14,438 nucleotides of DNA from an uncultured Campylobacterota bacterium (GCA_903821805.1 CAIJNA010000170.1:1-14438); one strand, 5' to 3'. Counted from the first letter of the stretch, positions 1 through 8,083 are shown. Translations and numbers: made by a program. Notes: generated by a model from the sequence alone, not told the origin.

Positions 1-80
1 CTGATGAAGATTTGCAAAAAGATAATCAGTTGAAATCTGGAATAGACATCTTAAAATCACTTATTTTAATGGCAAAATAA
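1..80 (+). CDS. 3' end of a CtpA-type C-terminal processing protease (partial)
   Basis: Only the last 25 codons are present, read from base 3 to a TAA at 78-80. The visible peptide runs from DEDLQKDNQLKSG to the C-terminal LILMAK. The pattern 'D.QL..AI..L' followed by a short tail is how S41-family carboxyl-terminal processing proteases usually end. In Campylobacter I recall a ctpA-like gene directly upstream of purC, which supports the call. These enzymes are periplasmic serine proteases with a PDZ domain, but the catalytic region is outside the window, so the identity rests on the short tail and the gene order. It ends 24 bases before purC, close enough for co-transcription. Confidence 0.55.
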   Translation, partial: DEDLQKDNQLKSGIDILKSLILMAK

Positions 81-104
81 ACTAAACCAAAGAGAGGAAA
101 CACA

Positions 105-815
105 ATGGAAAAAACAGAATTATTGTACGAAGGAAAAGCAAAAAAGATCTGGAAGACAAATGATGCAAATCTTTTGATTTCTGAATTTAAAGATGATTTG
201 ACAGCTTTTAATGGCGGGTTAAAGTCAAGCGAAGAAGGAAAGGGTGCCTTAAATAATAAAATCTCAACAGAGCTATTTAAGCTTTTAAATGAAAAAGGTG
301 TTCAAACTCATTTTGTTGAGATGCAAGATGACAACCATATGCTTCATAAAGCTTGCGAAGTTATTTTAATTGAAGTAATTGTTAGAAATATTGCAACAGG
401 AAGCTTGTCGAAAAATCTAGGAATTGAAAATGGAACTGTACTTCCGTTCACGCTTGTAGAGTTTGATTATAAAAATGATGCTCTTGGTGATCCAAAACTA
501 AATGATCAACATTGTTTGATTCTAAATCTTGTAAAAAACGAAGATGAACTTTATGAGATAAGAAGAATGGCTAGAAAAATCAATGATATTTTAAAACCAT
601 ATTTTTTTGAAAAAGGGTTAAAGTTGGTTGATTTTAAACTAGAATTCGGAAGAGACAAAAATGGAACAATTATTTTAATTGATGAAATTAGTCCAGATAA
701 TTGTAGATTTTGGGATATTGAGTCTGGAGAATCTTTGGATAAAGATAGGTTTAGACAAGGAAAAGGTGGGCTAAAATTAGCTTATGAAAACGTTTTAAAT
801 AGAATACTGGGGTAA
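105..815 (+). CDS. purC: Phosphoribosylaminoimidazole-succinocarboxamide synthase (SAICAR synthetase)
   Basis: This cytoplasmic enzyme joins CAIR and aspartate with ATP to make SAICAR in de novo purine synthesis. The 236-residue protein has the usual length of the bacterial single-domain form. It opens with ELLYEGKAKKIW, the ATP-binding N-terminal strand of the family. It carries the substrate-binding block EVIVRNIATGS near residue 90 and the C-terminal block LIDEISPDNCRFWD near residue 190, with the family's conserved acidic residues. The start is set by an AGAGAGGA ribosome site about 8 bases upstream. purS begins 3 bases after the stop, so the genes are probably translated in series. No frameshift or missing motif is seen. 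Confidence 0.97.
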   Translation: MEKTELLYEGKAKKIWKTNDANLLISEFKDDLTAFNGGLKSSEEGKGALNNKISTELFKLLNEKGVQTHFVEMQDDNHMLHKACEVILIEVIVRNIATGSLSKNLGIENGTVLPFTLVEFDYKNDALGDPKLNDQHCLILNLVKNEDELYEIRRMARKINDILKPYFFEKGLKLVDFKLEFGRDKNGTIILIDEISPDNCRFWDIESGESLDKDRFRQGKGGLKLAYENVLNRILG

Positions 816-818
816 ATC

Positions 819-1064
819 ATGAAAGCAATCGTAAATATAGGTCTTAAAAAAGGTGTACTTGATAGTGGTGGTAAGGCTACTCATCACACACTACAAACAA
901 TCGGTTTTGGAGATTTGGTAGCAGATGTTAGAGTTGGAAAACAAATCATAATGGAACTAAATACAACAGATAAAGATAAAGCAATGGCTGAAGTTACAAA
1001 AATGTGTAAAGATTTGTTGGCAAATACTGTTATTGAAGATTTTGAAATAATTTTAGAGGCTTAA
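819..1064 (+). CDS. purS: FGAM synthase, PurS subunit
   Basis: PurS is the small dimeric subunit of the three-part phosphoribosylformylglycinamidine synthase (PurL-PurQ-PurS) and helps pass ammonia from PurQ to PurL. The 81-residue length is normal. Visible family features are the N-terminal strand KAIVNIGLKKGVLDSGG, the 'D..G' turn, the LQTIGFGDLVADVRVGK segment and an acidic C-terminal strand (IEDFEIILEA). Its position between purC and purQ is diagnostic. It starts 3 bases after purC, with the GGGG at the end of purC acting as ribosome site, and ends 2 bases before purQ. The presence of PurS implies the short form of PurL, encoded elsewhere. Confidence 0.95.
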   Translation: MKAIVNIGLKKGVLDSGGKATHHTLQTIGFGDLVADVRVGKQIIMELNTTDKDKAMAEVTKMCKDLLANTVIEDFEIILEA

Positions 1065-1066
1065 TT

Positions 1067-1738
1067 ATGCACGTAGTAGTTTTACAATTTCCAGGGACAA
1101 ACTGTGAATATGATACAAAATATGCATTTGAAAAATTAGGGGCAAAAGTTTCTATAGTTTGGCATGAAGAAAAATCAATCCCATCTGATACAACACTAGT
1201 TGTTTTGCCAGGAGGCTTCTCTTACGGAGATTATCTAAGAAGTGGCGCTTTAGCTAAACACGCACATGTTATGGATGCTGTAAAGACTTACGCAGACAAT
1301 GGCGGATATGTTCTTGGTATATGTAATGGATTTCAAATTTTAACAGAGACAGGATTGCTTCCTGGTGCATTAAAAAGAAATGACAATTTACATTTTATTT
1401 CAAAACATCATCACATAAAAGTTGTAAGTAATGACAATAAATTTTTACAAGAATTAAATGTTGGAGACGTATTAAACATACCAGTTGCTCATCATGATGG
1501 AAACTTTTATATAGATAACGAAGGTCTTACAGAGCTTAAGGCGAACAATCAAGTATTGCTTCAGTATTGTGATTCTGACGGAAGAAATCAAATTTTAAAT
1601 GGAAGCGTAGAGCAAATAGCAGGAATATGCAATAAGAACAAAAACGTATTTGGACTTATGCCTCATCCAGAAAGAGCCATGGAAATGTTGCTTGGATGTG
1701 ATGATGGAATAAAAATGCTTAATGGCTTTTTGAAATAA
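1067..1738 (+). CDS. purQ: FGAM synthase, PurQ glutaminase subunit
   Basis: PurQ is a class I glutamine amidotransferase that releases ammonia from glutamine for FGAM formation by PurL. The 223-residue protein shows the nucleophile elbow GICNGFQIL with catalytic Cys86, and the Cys-His-Glu partners in GLMPHPERAME (His200, Glu202). The oxyanion-region motif LPGGFSYGDYLRSG at residues 47-60 is typical of PurQ rather than of other amidotransferases. Translation is coupled to purS, whose last codons (GAGG) supply the ribosome site. The next gene begins 18 bases downstream with no terminator between them. Confidence 0.97.
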   Translation: MHVVVLQFPGTNCEYDTKYAFEKLGAKVSIVWHEEKSIPSDTTLVVLPGGFSYGDYLRSGALAKHAHVMDAVKTYADNGGYVLGICNGFQILTETGLLPGALKRNDNLHFISKHHHIKVVSNDNKFLQELNVGDVLNIPVAHHDGNFYIDNEGLTELKANNQVLLQYCDSDGRNQILNGSVEQIAGICNKNKNVFGLMPHPERAMEMLLGCDDGIKMLNGFLK

Positions 1739-1756
1739 TAATTAAAGAAAATAAAT

Positions 1757-2872
1757 ATGATAAAAAACCTTTTACTTTTAGCTAGCTTCACATTGGCACT
1801 TTTGCAAACACCATTGTATTGCGAAGAAACAACACCTTCTAAAGCACCATCTGCTTCATCATTGTTTCCTGCTTCTAAAGTTCTGTATACGAAAATTATT
1901 TCATACCCTAAAGAGGTTTATACTAAAGAAAGGTTTGAAGTAAAAATCGAGGCAACTGTTTTACTTCCTGAGGAAACAACATTTTCTCTTTTTACTGACA
2001 TTCCAAGCGTTCCAGAGCTTGATAAAGTAACTGATGAGATCGTTTGGTACAAAAAAGGAAACAATAAATACGAAGCAACATTAGTATTTAAAGCTAAAAA
2101 CAACCAATTTAAATTTCCCATAATAGGTCTTTCAGTATTGGATGCAAACAATGTAGCACTTGATAAATCATTGTTGGTTCTTGATAATATAGCTTTCAAA
2201 AGTCTTCCAATAAATAAAGAATACTATACTAATGTTTCGGCGGCTAATCTTGAAATTCAAAATATGAAGATTAAGCAATATAACAATAATGAATTGCTTT
2301 GCTCTATGGAAATACATGGTACTGCTAGTAATCTTGCTGAATTTAAAATACCAAAATATTCAAATCAAGGAAGAAAAGAATTAGTAAGAAAAAATGGAGA
2401 AGAAGTTTTATACTACTTTGTGATACTTCCTATTGATACAACTGTTTTGAGATTTGATTATTATAATACTGTTCAAAAAGCTCTTACAACAATTGAAGCC
2501 CCGATTATACTTGAGGAAGACCTCGTAAGCACACAAACTGGTTTGAATCCAAATGAAGGGAATATGGATTTTTATAAACAAGTATTTACTGCATTTCTAA
2601 CTACAATTTTATTTATGATTTATTATTACAAGCGATATAGAATTTTTCTTGCTGCAGCACTTATTTCATCTATTATTTTGATAACAATGTTAATGCCAAA
2701 TTCTCATACAACGCTTCCAAAAAATCAGAAAGTTTATATTTTACCTACAGCAAATTCAACTGTATTTAAAATATTGCAAGAAGATGAAGAGGTTGAAGTT
2801 TTAATTAAACAAGATGAATTTAAAAAAGTATTATTTAAAAATAAAAATATCGGTTGGGTAAGAAATGACTAA
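1757..2872 (+). CDS. Exported or membrane-anchored protein with C-terminal SH3-like domain, function unknown
   Basis: This 371-residue protein begins with a signal peptide (hydrophobic residues about 4-20, likely cleaved near YCEE). A region rich in beta strands follows, about residues 40-250, and resembles BatD-type or immunoglobulin-like extracytoplasmic domains. Two hydrophobic segments come next, about 273-291 and 296-313, separated by the basic turn YYYKRYR. The tail, about 320-371, has the look of a bacterial SH3 domain (VYILPTANSTVFKIL, then GWVRND at the end). A long periplasmic domain with a small loop and a second periplasmic SH3 tail is the natural topology. Campylobacter has a comparable gene between purQ and plsC, as I recall. 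It overlaps plsC by 8 bases. No enzyme motif is seen, so a role in envelope or cell-wall binding is only a guess. Confidence 0.8.
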   Translation: MIKNLLLLASFTLALLQTPLYCEETTPSKAPSASSLFPASKVLYTKIISYPKEVYTKERFEVKIEATVLLPEETTFSLFTDIPSVPELDKVTDEIVWYKKGNNKYEATLVFKAKNNQFKFPIIGLSVLDANNVALDKSLLVLDNIAFKSLPINKEYYTNVSAANLEIQNMKIKQYNNNELLCSMEIHGTASNLAEFKIPKYSNQGRKELVRKNGEEVLYYFVILPIDTTVLRFDYYNTVQKALTTIEAPIILEEDLVSTQTGLNPNEGNMDFYKQVFTAFLTTILFMIYYYKRYRIFLAAALISSIILITMLMPNSHTTLPKNQKVYILPTANSTVFKILQEDEEVEVLIKQDEFKKVLFKNKNIGWVRND

Positions 2873-3542
2873 AATTAGAGGAATTCTGATACTTCTACAA
2901 TTTGGTATCACAGTTTCTGTAACTATTATTTTTATGTATTTATTAGGAAAAAAGCATAGACTCGCAAGAAAGATTTGGGGTAAACTACAGCTTGTTCTTA
3001 TGGGCGCAAATATAGTTGAAACAGGTAAATATGATGAAAATGCTGATATGTTGATATTTAATCATCAGTCGATGATGGATATTATTTTATTTGAAGCAAT
3101 CGCAAAACGCGATATAGCATGGGTTGCAAAAAAAGAAATAGGCGATATTGCTTGGTTCGGGCATATCTTAAAAGCATCAAATATGATAATGGTTGAGAGG
3201 GAAAGTAAAAAAAGTCTTATCCAGCTTTTAAAAGATGCAAAAGATAGGCTTGATGACGGTAGACAATTGTGTATTTTTCCAGAAGGTACAAGAACAGATG
3301 GCAAAGAGTTGAGAAAATTTAAAGCGGGTGCAAAAGTTATCGCGGAAAAATACAATTTGAGGGTTCAGCCTATAGTCATAGTGGGATCAATTGATGTTTT
3401 TGATTCTAAGCGAGCTACACAAAAAAGTGGGGATATAAAAATTATTTATTTAGACACGGTTCAAGCAGACAAGTCAACTTCGTGGTACGATGATGCTGAA
3501 AGCGAAATGAAAACAATCCTTACTAAGAATCTTGCGGAGTAA
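2865..3542 (+). CDS. plsC: 1-acyl-sn-glycerol-3-phosphate acyltransferase
   Basis: PlsC transfers an acyl chain to lysophosphatidic acid, giving phosphatidic acid, at the inner face of the cytoplasmic membrane. The 225-residue protein has an N-terminal membrane segment (about residues 5-26). The catalytic NHxxxxD motif appears as NHQSMMD (His67, Asp72), and the substrate-binding motif FPEGTR lies at 138-143. A further family block sits at IMVERESKKS. Length is normal for the family. It overlaps the upstream gene by 8 bases and is followed after 2 bases by the polyprenyl synthase gene, so it is translated as part of the same message. The AAGAAATG context gives only a weak ribosome site, consistent with coupling. 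Confidence 0.93.
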   Translation: MTKIRGILILLQFGITVSVTIIFMYLLGKKHRLARKIWGKLQLVLMGANIVETGKYDENADMLIFNHQSMMDIILFEAIAKRDIAWVAKKEIGDIAWFGHILKASNMIMVERESKKSLIQLLKDAKDRLDDGRQLCIFPEGTRTDGKELRKFKAGAKVIAEKYNLRVQPIVIVGSIDVFDSKRATQKSGDIKIIYLDTVQADKSTSWYDDAESEMKTILTKNLAE

Positions 3543-3544
3543 AT

Positions 3545-4447
3545 ATGGACGGACTTTTAGATGTTAAAAAGCAAATTAAAACTTATGTCGAAACGATAGC
3601 AGATCAAAAAAGTATAGAACTCTTAGATTTACTTCCATCTGGGAAAATGCTTAGAAGCAAACTTATCTTAAAAATTGCTGGTATATCGGATGAATCAATT
3701 AAGCTTTGTGCTGTAGTTGAAATGATACATGCTGCTTCACTGCTTCACGATGATGTAATTGATGATGCAACAACAAGACGAGGACAACAAACAATCAATA
3801 GTATTTTTGATAATAAAACATCTATTATGTTTGGAGATATTTTGTATTCTAAAGCTTTTACTGAGCTAACTAAGATGCCACAGAATATAGCATATACAAT
3901 TTCAAATGCAGTAACACTACTTAGTGTTGGTGAGCTTATTGATGTTGAGCTAAGTAAAACATTCAACACTTCATATGATAAATATTTGGACATGATCTAT
4001 AAAAAAACAGCTTCCCTAATTGAAGCAAGTGCAAAAAGCGCTGCAATTATGAGCTCTAAAAATTCTGATAACTTTTCTATTTATGGTCGAAACTTGGGAT
4101 TGGCATTTCAAATGATAGACGATATTTTAGATATTACAGAAGATAGTGCTAAGCTCGGCAAGCCATCGATGCTTGATTTTGTAGAAGGTAAAGTAACAAT
4201 ACCATATCTTTTATTGTGGGATCGAATCAATGATGGTGACAAGTTAATTCTTCAAAGTCTTTACAAAAAAGCATTAACGCATGATGAATTGGAATGGATA
4301 AAATCTAAAATGAATGAGACTAGTGTTGTAATGGATAGCATTAAGATGGCTAGAAAATATGGACTGGAAGCTATTGAAGCCATTAAAGATGAACAAAATG
4401 AAGAACTAGTTTTGATTATGACATCTATGATAGAAAGAGATTTTTAA
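3545..4447 (+). CDS. Long-chain trans-polyprenyl diphosphate synthase
   Basis: This enzyme condenses isopentenyl diphosphate units head to tail. The 300-residue protein carries both aspartate-rich motifs: the first as DDVID at residues 69-73, followed by RRG, and the second as DDILD at 192-196. The allylic-site GKMLR motif is near residue 33. The residues 4 and 5 before the first Asp motif are Ser65 and Ala64. Small residues there leave the product tunnel open, so a long product (about C35-C40, a menaquinone or other quinone side chain) fits better than farnesyl diphosphate. That makes an IspB-like role likely, but chain length cannot be fixed by reading. It starts 2 bases after plsC with a GCGGAG ribosome site inside plsC. 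Confidence 0.9.
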   Translation: MDGLLDVKKQIKTYVETIADQKSIELLDLLPSGKMLRSKLILKIAGISDESIKLCAVVEMIHAASLLHDDVIDDATTRRGQQTINSIFDNKTSIMFGDILYSKAFTELTKMPQNIAYTISNAVTLLSVGELIDVELSKTFNTSYDKYLDMIYKKTASLIEASAKSAAIMSSKNSDNFSIYGRNLGLAFQMIDDILDITEDSAKLGKPSMLDFVEGKVTIPYLLLWDRINDGDKLILQSLYKKALTHDELEWIKSKMNETSVVMDSIKMARKYGLEAIEAIKDEQNEELVLIMTSMIERDF

Positions 4448-4492
4448 TATTTCAAACAATAATATTAAAACGTTTTTACTGAGCAACTAATC

Positions 4493-5416
4493 ATGAAGCA
4501 AATTGCAATTATAGCACCAACTGCATCTGGTAAAACTGCATTATCAATACAACTCGCTCACCAAACAAATAGTATAATTGTGTCTTTAGATAGTCTTTCG
4601 ATATATAAAGAAATTGATGTAAGCTCAGCAAAGCCAACTATTGAAGAACGAGATGGGATAATACATTTTGGGATAGATGAGATTTATCCGGATGAACAAT
4701 TTGATGTTATTAAATTTATAGAAATTTATGAAAAAGCAAAATCATTTGCCTTGAAACATGAAAAAAACATTATTATTGTCGGAGGGACAAGTTTTTATTT
4801 AAAAGCAATGATTGATGGAATTTCAAGCAGCCCAGAAATTTCAGAATCTACCATGAGACAAGTATCACAACTTACAGAGAATCTTGCAGCTGCATATAAT
4901 TATCTTTTTGAAATAGATCAAGAGTACATGCGTGATATAAAACCACAAGATAGCTATAGAATACAAAAACTACTTTCGTTGTATTTAGAAACGGACAAAA
5001 CCCCAACAAATTTTTTTAATGAAAATCCCCCTAAATCGATTATAAATAAAAATGATATTAGACTTTTTGAAATAGTATGGGATAGAGATGAGCTTCGAAC
5101 CAGGATAAGACAAAGAACACAAAAAATGATTTTGTTAGGGCTACTTGATGAAGTTATATATTTAGAGAAGAAATACAAAAGAAATATAGTTCCTATGGGT
5201 GCTATAGGTATTAAAGAGACTTTAGAATATCTTGATGGAAAGATTGATTTAAAAACTCTGGAGGACAAAATAGCATTCGCAACAAATGGTTTAGCAAAGC
5301 GACAGCGCACATTCAATAATGGACAATTTGAGCATGTTTTTAAGGGAAATATTGAAGAGCTTGAAGTTGAAATAATGAGATATTTTAATAAGCCTTTAGA
5401 TAATATCCAACAATGA
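4493..5416 (+). CDS. miaA: tRNA dimethylallyltransferase
   Basis: MiaA transfers a dimethylallyl group to N6 of A37 in tRNAs that read UNN codons, the first step to ms2i6A. The 307-residue protein has the P-loop APTASGKT at 8-15 and the substrate Asp in the family block SLDSLSIYKEIDVSSAKP (32-48). It also has GGTSFYLKAMIDG near residue 97, GAIGIKE near 237 and ATNGLAKRQRTF near 263. The DSLSIY and NGLAKRQ versions differ from the E. coli spellings but keep the key residues, a variation I associate with Campylobacterota. A 45-base gap precedes it with only a weak ribosome site (GAGCAAC), so an internal promoter is possible. Its substrate DMAPP comes from the same pool used by the polyprenyl synthase upstream. 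It ends in an ATGA overlap with the next gene. Confidence 0.95.
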   Translation: MKQIAIIAPTASGKTALSIQLAHQTNSIIVSLDSLSIYKEIDVSSAKPTIEERDGIIHFGIDEIYPDEQFDVIKFIEIYEKAKSFALKHEKNIIIVGGTSFYLKAMIDGISSSPEISESTMRQVSQLTENLAAAYNYLFEIDQEYMRDIKPQDSYRIQKLLSLYLETDKTPTNFFNENPPKSIINKNDIRLFEIVWDRDELRTRIRQRTQKMILLGLLDEVIYLEKKYKRNIVPMGAIGIKETLEYLDGKIDLKTLEDKIAFATNGLAKRQRTFNNGQFEHVFKGNIEELEVEIMRYFNKPLDNIQQ

Positions 5417-6072
5417 AGACAAACTCAAAGCTGATAATATTTGACATGGACGGAACGCTTATAGATAGCGGGAATGTAATTACAAATACAATTAATTTTG
5501 TTAGAAGTAATTTTGGGCTCGAGAAACTTTCAAAAGAAACTATGCTTTTGGCACTTAATGATCCTGCCATAAATGGAGCAGAATTTTTTTATGAGACAGA
5601 TAAATTTACCGATAAACAAAGAGAATTATTTGGTCAATATTATGATAAGCATTGCATTAGTGATATTGTTTTATATGATGGAATAGAAGTTCTTCTGCAA
5701 ACATTAAAATCCAATTATCAATTAAGTGTCGCTACAAATGCTAGCAGTATTTATGCCAACAAGATGTTGGATTTTTTGGGAATCAAAGATTATTTTTCAA
5801 TTATTGTTGGCGCAGACATGGTTGAACATCCAAAGCCAAAAGGTGATATGTTAAAGTTTAGCTGCGAAAAACTTCAAATACTTAAAGAAAATTCAATTAT
5901 GGTTGGTGATAGCAAAAAAGACTTGCATGCTGCAAAAGACTTTGGAATACGATGTGTCCTTGTAAACTGGGGATTTAGCGAGCATCAAGAAAACGAAGGA
6001 ACAAATATTGTTCATGATGTTGTTGGATTAATCAATGAAATAGATAAAATAAACATGAGAGGTAAAATATGA
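5413..6072 (+). CDS. HAD-superfamily hydrolase (phosphoglycolate phosphatase-like)
   Basis: The 219-residue protein has all four HAD motifs. Motif I is FDMDGT with nucleophile Asp11 and acid Asp13, motif II is SVATNAS with Thr108, motif III is the lysine in HPKPKGD (Lys141), and motif IV is MVGDSKKDLHAA (Asp166, Asp170). A helical cap lies between motifs I and II (about residues 18-85), which places it in subclass IA with the Gph and beta-phosphoglucomutase-like enzymes. The substrate cannot be read from sequence; phosphoglycolate or another small phosphate ester is likely. Translation is coupled by ATGA overlaps at both ends, with miaA upstream and the 99-residue gene downstream. Confidence 0.9.
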   Translation: MKTNSKLIIFDMDGTLIDSGNVITNTINFVRSNFGLEKLSKETMLLALNDPAINGAEFFYETDKFTDKQRELFGQYYDKHCISDIVLYDGIEVLLQTLKSNYQLSVATNASSIYANKMLDFLGIKDYFSIIVGADMVEHPKPKGDMLKFSCEKLQILKENSIMVGDSKKDLHAAKDFGIRCVLVNWGFSEHQENEGTNIVHDVVGLINEIDKINMRGKI

Positions 6073-6368
6073 GAATTGTAATACCAGTAGATGCTGATGA
6101 TTTGGAAGAAGCCAAGATAACAACTATAGATGAGGCTAGCTTTTGGCTTTTTTTTGAAATGGAAGGCGGAAAACCTTCTAATGAAAAGTTTTATGAAACA
6201 TGGCAAGAGATAGATAATGTTGAGATCGTAATTTTAAAAAGTCAAACGGAAAATGTTTGGCAGTTTATGGAGCAAAATATTGCAGTTCTTGTAACTTCAA
6301 CACAAATGTATTTTGAAGATATAGTCGAAGGTTACATTTTTAAAGAACTTTACGATTTAAATATATAA
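6069..6368 (+). CDS. Small conserved-looking protein of unknown function, possible NifX-like fold
   Basis: This 99-residue soluble protein is acidic and has no signal peptide or membrane segment. It opens with MRIVIPVDADDLEEAKI and ends with a helix-like stretch, EDIVEGYIFKELYDLNI. That opening and a closing 'E.I..G.L'-like helix resemble the small NifX/NifB-associated (dinitrogenase cofactor) fold, but the central His and Gly positions of that family are not evident, so this is a weak fold-level guess. It overlaps the HAD gene by ATGA and precedes an outer-membrane protein gene after 8 bases, which supports it as a real translated gene. I do not recognise it as a named gene. Confidence 0.75.
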   Translation: MRIVIPVDADDLEEAKITTIDEASFWLFFEMEGGKPSNEKFYETWQEIDNVEIVILKSQTENVWQFMEQNIAVLVTSTQMYFEDIVEGYIFKELYDLNI

Positions 6369-6376
6369 GGAAAAAT

Positions 6377-6958
6377 ATGAAAAAAATACTACTTTGCATA
6401 GCATTGGCAGCATCTGTTTACGGAGCAGAAGCTACACAGACAAGAACAGGTTACTTGGATGATAAAACTTTAGATTCAGATGATTTAAGACTTTTTGTTG
6501 GATTTGATGGGTCTTATAATTATTTTCAATCAACTGCAAATTTAGATAAAAGTGGATTTGGACATAGCTTTTATGTTGGTATGCCAATATTAAGTACAGA
6601 GCTTATCTTAAAGCAACATAGTACGGGTACTAGTAATTTTAATTTAACCAATGACAGTATTACTATGAATATACCAATTAGCGGAACAGGTTCTAGAATG
6701 GTTTATATGGGAATCATCGGAGGAAATTCTAAAGTAACTTATAATGATGGAACTTTAAGTGCTAATAATTTAGATTCTCAAAACAAATCTTTTAGCGGAA
6801 GTTTTTATGGAGCTCACATTGGGAAGAGATATAAATTTAGTCAAAACTTTTTTACTAGAATGGAATTTGAATATTTAAAATACAAGAAATCATCTGCTGA
6901 TCAATTAGGAATAGGAAGTTCTATTGGGTTTGTTTATGGAGTAGAGTATAGATTTTAA
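6377..6958 (+). CDS. Small outer-membrane beta-barrel protein
   Basis: The 193-residue precursor begins with a clear signal peptide (KKILLCIALAASVYG, cleavage likely near residue 17-19). The mature part alternates polar and hydrophobic residues with many Gly, Ser, Asn and aromatic residues (DLRLFVGFDGSYNYF, SFYVGMPI, SFSGSFYGAHIG). It ends in YGVEYRF, and a C-terminal Phe is the usual outer-membrane insertion signal. The size fits an eight-stranded OmpA/OmpX-like barrel with no peptidoglycan-binding domain. A good ribosome site (AAGGAAAAAT) lies just before the start. It closes the first co-directional array and faces purM. The specific role is unknown. Confidence 0.8.
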   Translation: MKKILLCIALAASVYGAEATQTRTGYLDDKTLDSDDLRLFVGFDGSYNYFQSTANLDKSGFGHSFYVGMPILSTELILKQHSTGTSNFNLTNDSITMNIPISGTGSRMVYMGIIGGNSKVTYNDGTLSANNLDSQNKSFSGSFYGAHIGKRYKFSQNFFTRMEFEYLKYKKSSADQLGIGSSIGFVYGVEYRF

Positions 6959-6963
6959 AACTA

Positions 6964-7002
6964 CATCCTAAATATTTTATAGAGTATAAATTATTTAGGA
7001 TG
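6964..7002. terminator. Hairpin in the convergent gap, possible terminator
   Basis: An 11-bp perfect inverted repeat (CATCCTAAATA at 6964-6974, TATTTAGGATG at 6992-7002) encloses a 17-base loop between two converging genes. On the minus strand the stem is followed by TAGTTTTAAAAT, a weak U-run, so it better fits the end of the purM message. On the plus strand no U-run follows. The position supports termination, but the long A/T-rich loop makes it a weak example. Confidence 0.45.
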
Positions 7003-7011
7003 CTCAGATAA

Positions 7012-7034
7012 ACTTAATATTTACTATATTAAGT
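7012..7034 (-). terminator. A/T-rich hairpin overlapping the end of purM
   Basis: A 9-bp inverted repeat (ACTTAATAT at 7012-7020, ATATTAAGT at 7026-7034) has a 5-base loop and includes the purM stop codon. Read on the minus strand it is followed by TTTATCT. Together with the neighbouring hairpin it may help end purM transcription, but the stem has only two G-C pairs and would be unstable alone. Confidence 0.3.
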
Positions 7035-8019
7035 CACATCCTTTGTCGCCAGCAATAATTTCACCGATTACATATCCATCTGTATTTGCAAGTACAGCAT
7101 CAACATTTGTTGGGTTAACCACTAAAATCATACCAACACCCATATTGAATGCTCTATACATTTCATTTTCTTCAACATATTTCCCCATTAGTTCAAATAT
7201 TGGAAGCACTCTAACTTGATCCTTTTTTACCACAGCTCGCAAATTATCAGGTAGCACTCTTGGTAGATTTTCAATAATTCCACCACCAGTTATATGAGCT
7301 AAAGCGTTTATTTTGTCTTTGTTTGCCTTAAATTCTTTTACATATATTCTTGTAGGCTCAAGCAAAGTTTCTATTAATGTTCGTCCATTAAATTCATCTT
7401 CAAATTTCATTCCAAGTTTTTCTAAAAGTAATTTTCTAACCAAACTAAATCCGTTTGAATGAACACCAGAACTTGGAAGAGCAATTAAAATATCACCAGC
7501 TTTAACCTGCTCTATTCTATTCATTTCAGATTTTTCAGCTATACCTACACAAAATCCTGCAAGGTCAAAATCACCTTCTTTGTACATTCCTGGCATTTCA
7601 GCAGTTTCTCCACCAATTAAAGCACATTCACTTCTGATACAACCTTCAGCGATACCTTTTACTACTTGCGTAGCTTCACTAACCTCTAGTTTAGCAGTTG
7701 CATAGTAATCCAGGAAAAATAGAGGCTCACCAAAATTACAAAGCAAATCATTAGTACACATAGCAACCAAATCTATACCAACAGTATCAAATATTCCACT
7801 GTCTATTGCAAGTTTTAGTTTTGTTCCAACACCATCAGTTCCAGCAAGAATAACTGGCTCTTTATATCCCTTTGGAAGTTCAAACGCTCCAGCAAAAGAA
7901 CCAATACCTCCCAAAACACCAGGTATTTTTGTTGATCTTACGAACGGCTTGATGTTTTCGACAAAACTATTTCCAGCGTCAATATCAACACCAGCATCTT
8001 TATATGAAATTGTACTCAT
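7024..8019 (-). CDS. purM: Phosphoribosylformylglycinamidine cyclo-ligase (AIR synthetase)
   Basis: PurM closes FGAM to AIR using ATP, the step just after the PurLQS complex. The 331-residue protein carries the family blocks in order: SYKDAGVDIDAGN near the N-terminus, LAGTDGVGTKLKL around residue 59, GGETAEMPGMY near 137, SSGVHSNGFSLVRK near 183 and HITGGGIIENLPRVLP near 243. A late AFNMGVGMI block completes the set. The length is normal. The ATG at 8017-8019 is supported by an AAGGA ribosome site 7 bases upstream on the minus strand. It stands apart from purCSQ and on the other strand, so the purine pathway here is not one operon. The gene upstream on the same strand encodes a DUF2892 membrane protein 51 bases away. 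Confidence 0.97.
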   Translation of the reverse strand: MSTISYKDAGVDIDAGNSFVENIKPFVRSTKIPGVLGGIGSFAGAFELPKGYKEPVILAGTDGVGTKLKLAIDSGIFDTVGIDLVAMCTNDLLCNFGEPLFFLDYYATAKLEVSEATQVVKGIAEGCIRSECALIGGETAEMPGMYKEGDFDLAGFCVGIAEKSEMNRIEQVKAGDILIALPSSGVHSNGFSLVRKLLLEKLGMKFEDEFNGRTLIETLLEPTRIYVKEFKANKDKINALAHITGGGIIENLPRVLPDNLRAVVKKDQVRVLPIFELMGKYVEENEMYRAFNMGVGMILVVNPTNVDAVLANTDGYVIGEIIAGDKGCDLI

Positions 8020-8063
8020 CTTGTAATCCTTAAATTTATTTTTTATTTTTTATGAAATTTATT

Positions 8064-8083
8064 TACTGTTTTATTTAACAGTA
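8064..8083 (-). other. Small inverted repeat at the end of the DUF2892 gene
   Basis: A 7-bp inverted repeat (TACTGTT at 8064-8070 and AACAGTA at 8077-8083) with a 6-base loop spans the stop codon of the minus-strand DUF2892 gene. No U-run follows it on either strand, so it is not a standard terminator. It may be a weak intercistronic hairpin before purM or chance in A/T-rich DNA. Confidence 0.25.

Noticed and set aside
4448..4492. Possible promoter or terminator in the gap before miaA
   Set aside because: The 45 bases are A/T-rich with no convincing -10 box and no stem-loop, so I left it unannotated.
4954..5316. 120-codon minus-strand open frame inside miaA
   Set aside because: It lies wholly opposite well-supported miaA motifs. 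Its product is rich in Ser, Ile and Phe, as expected from antisense A/T-rich DNA.
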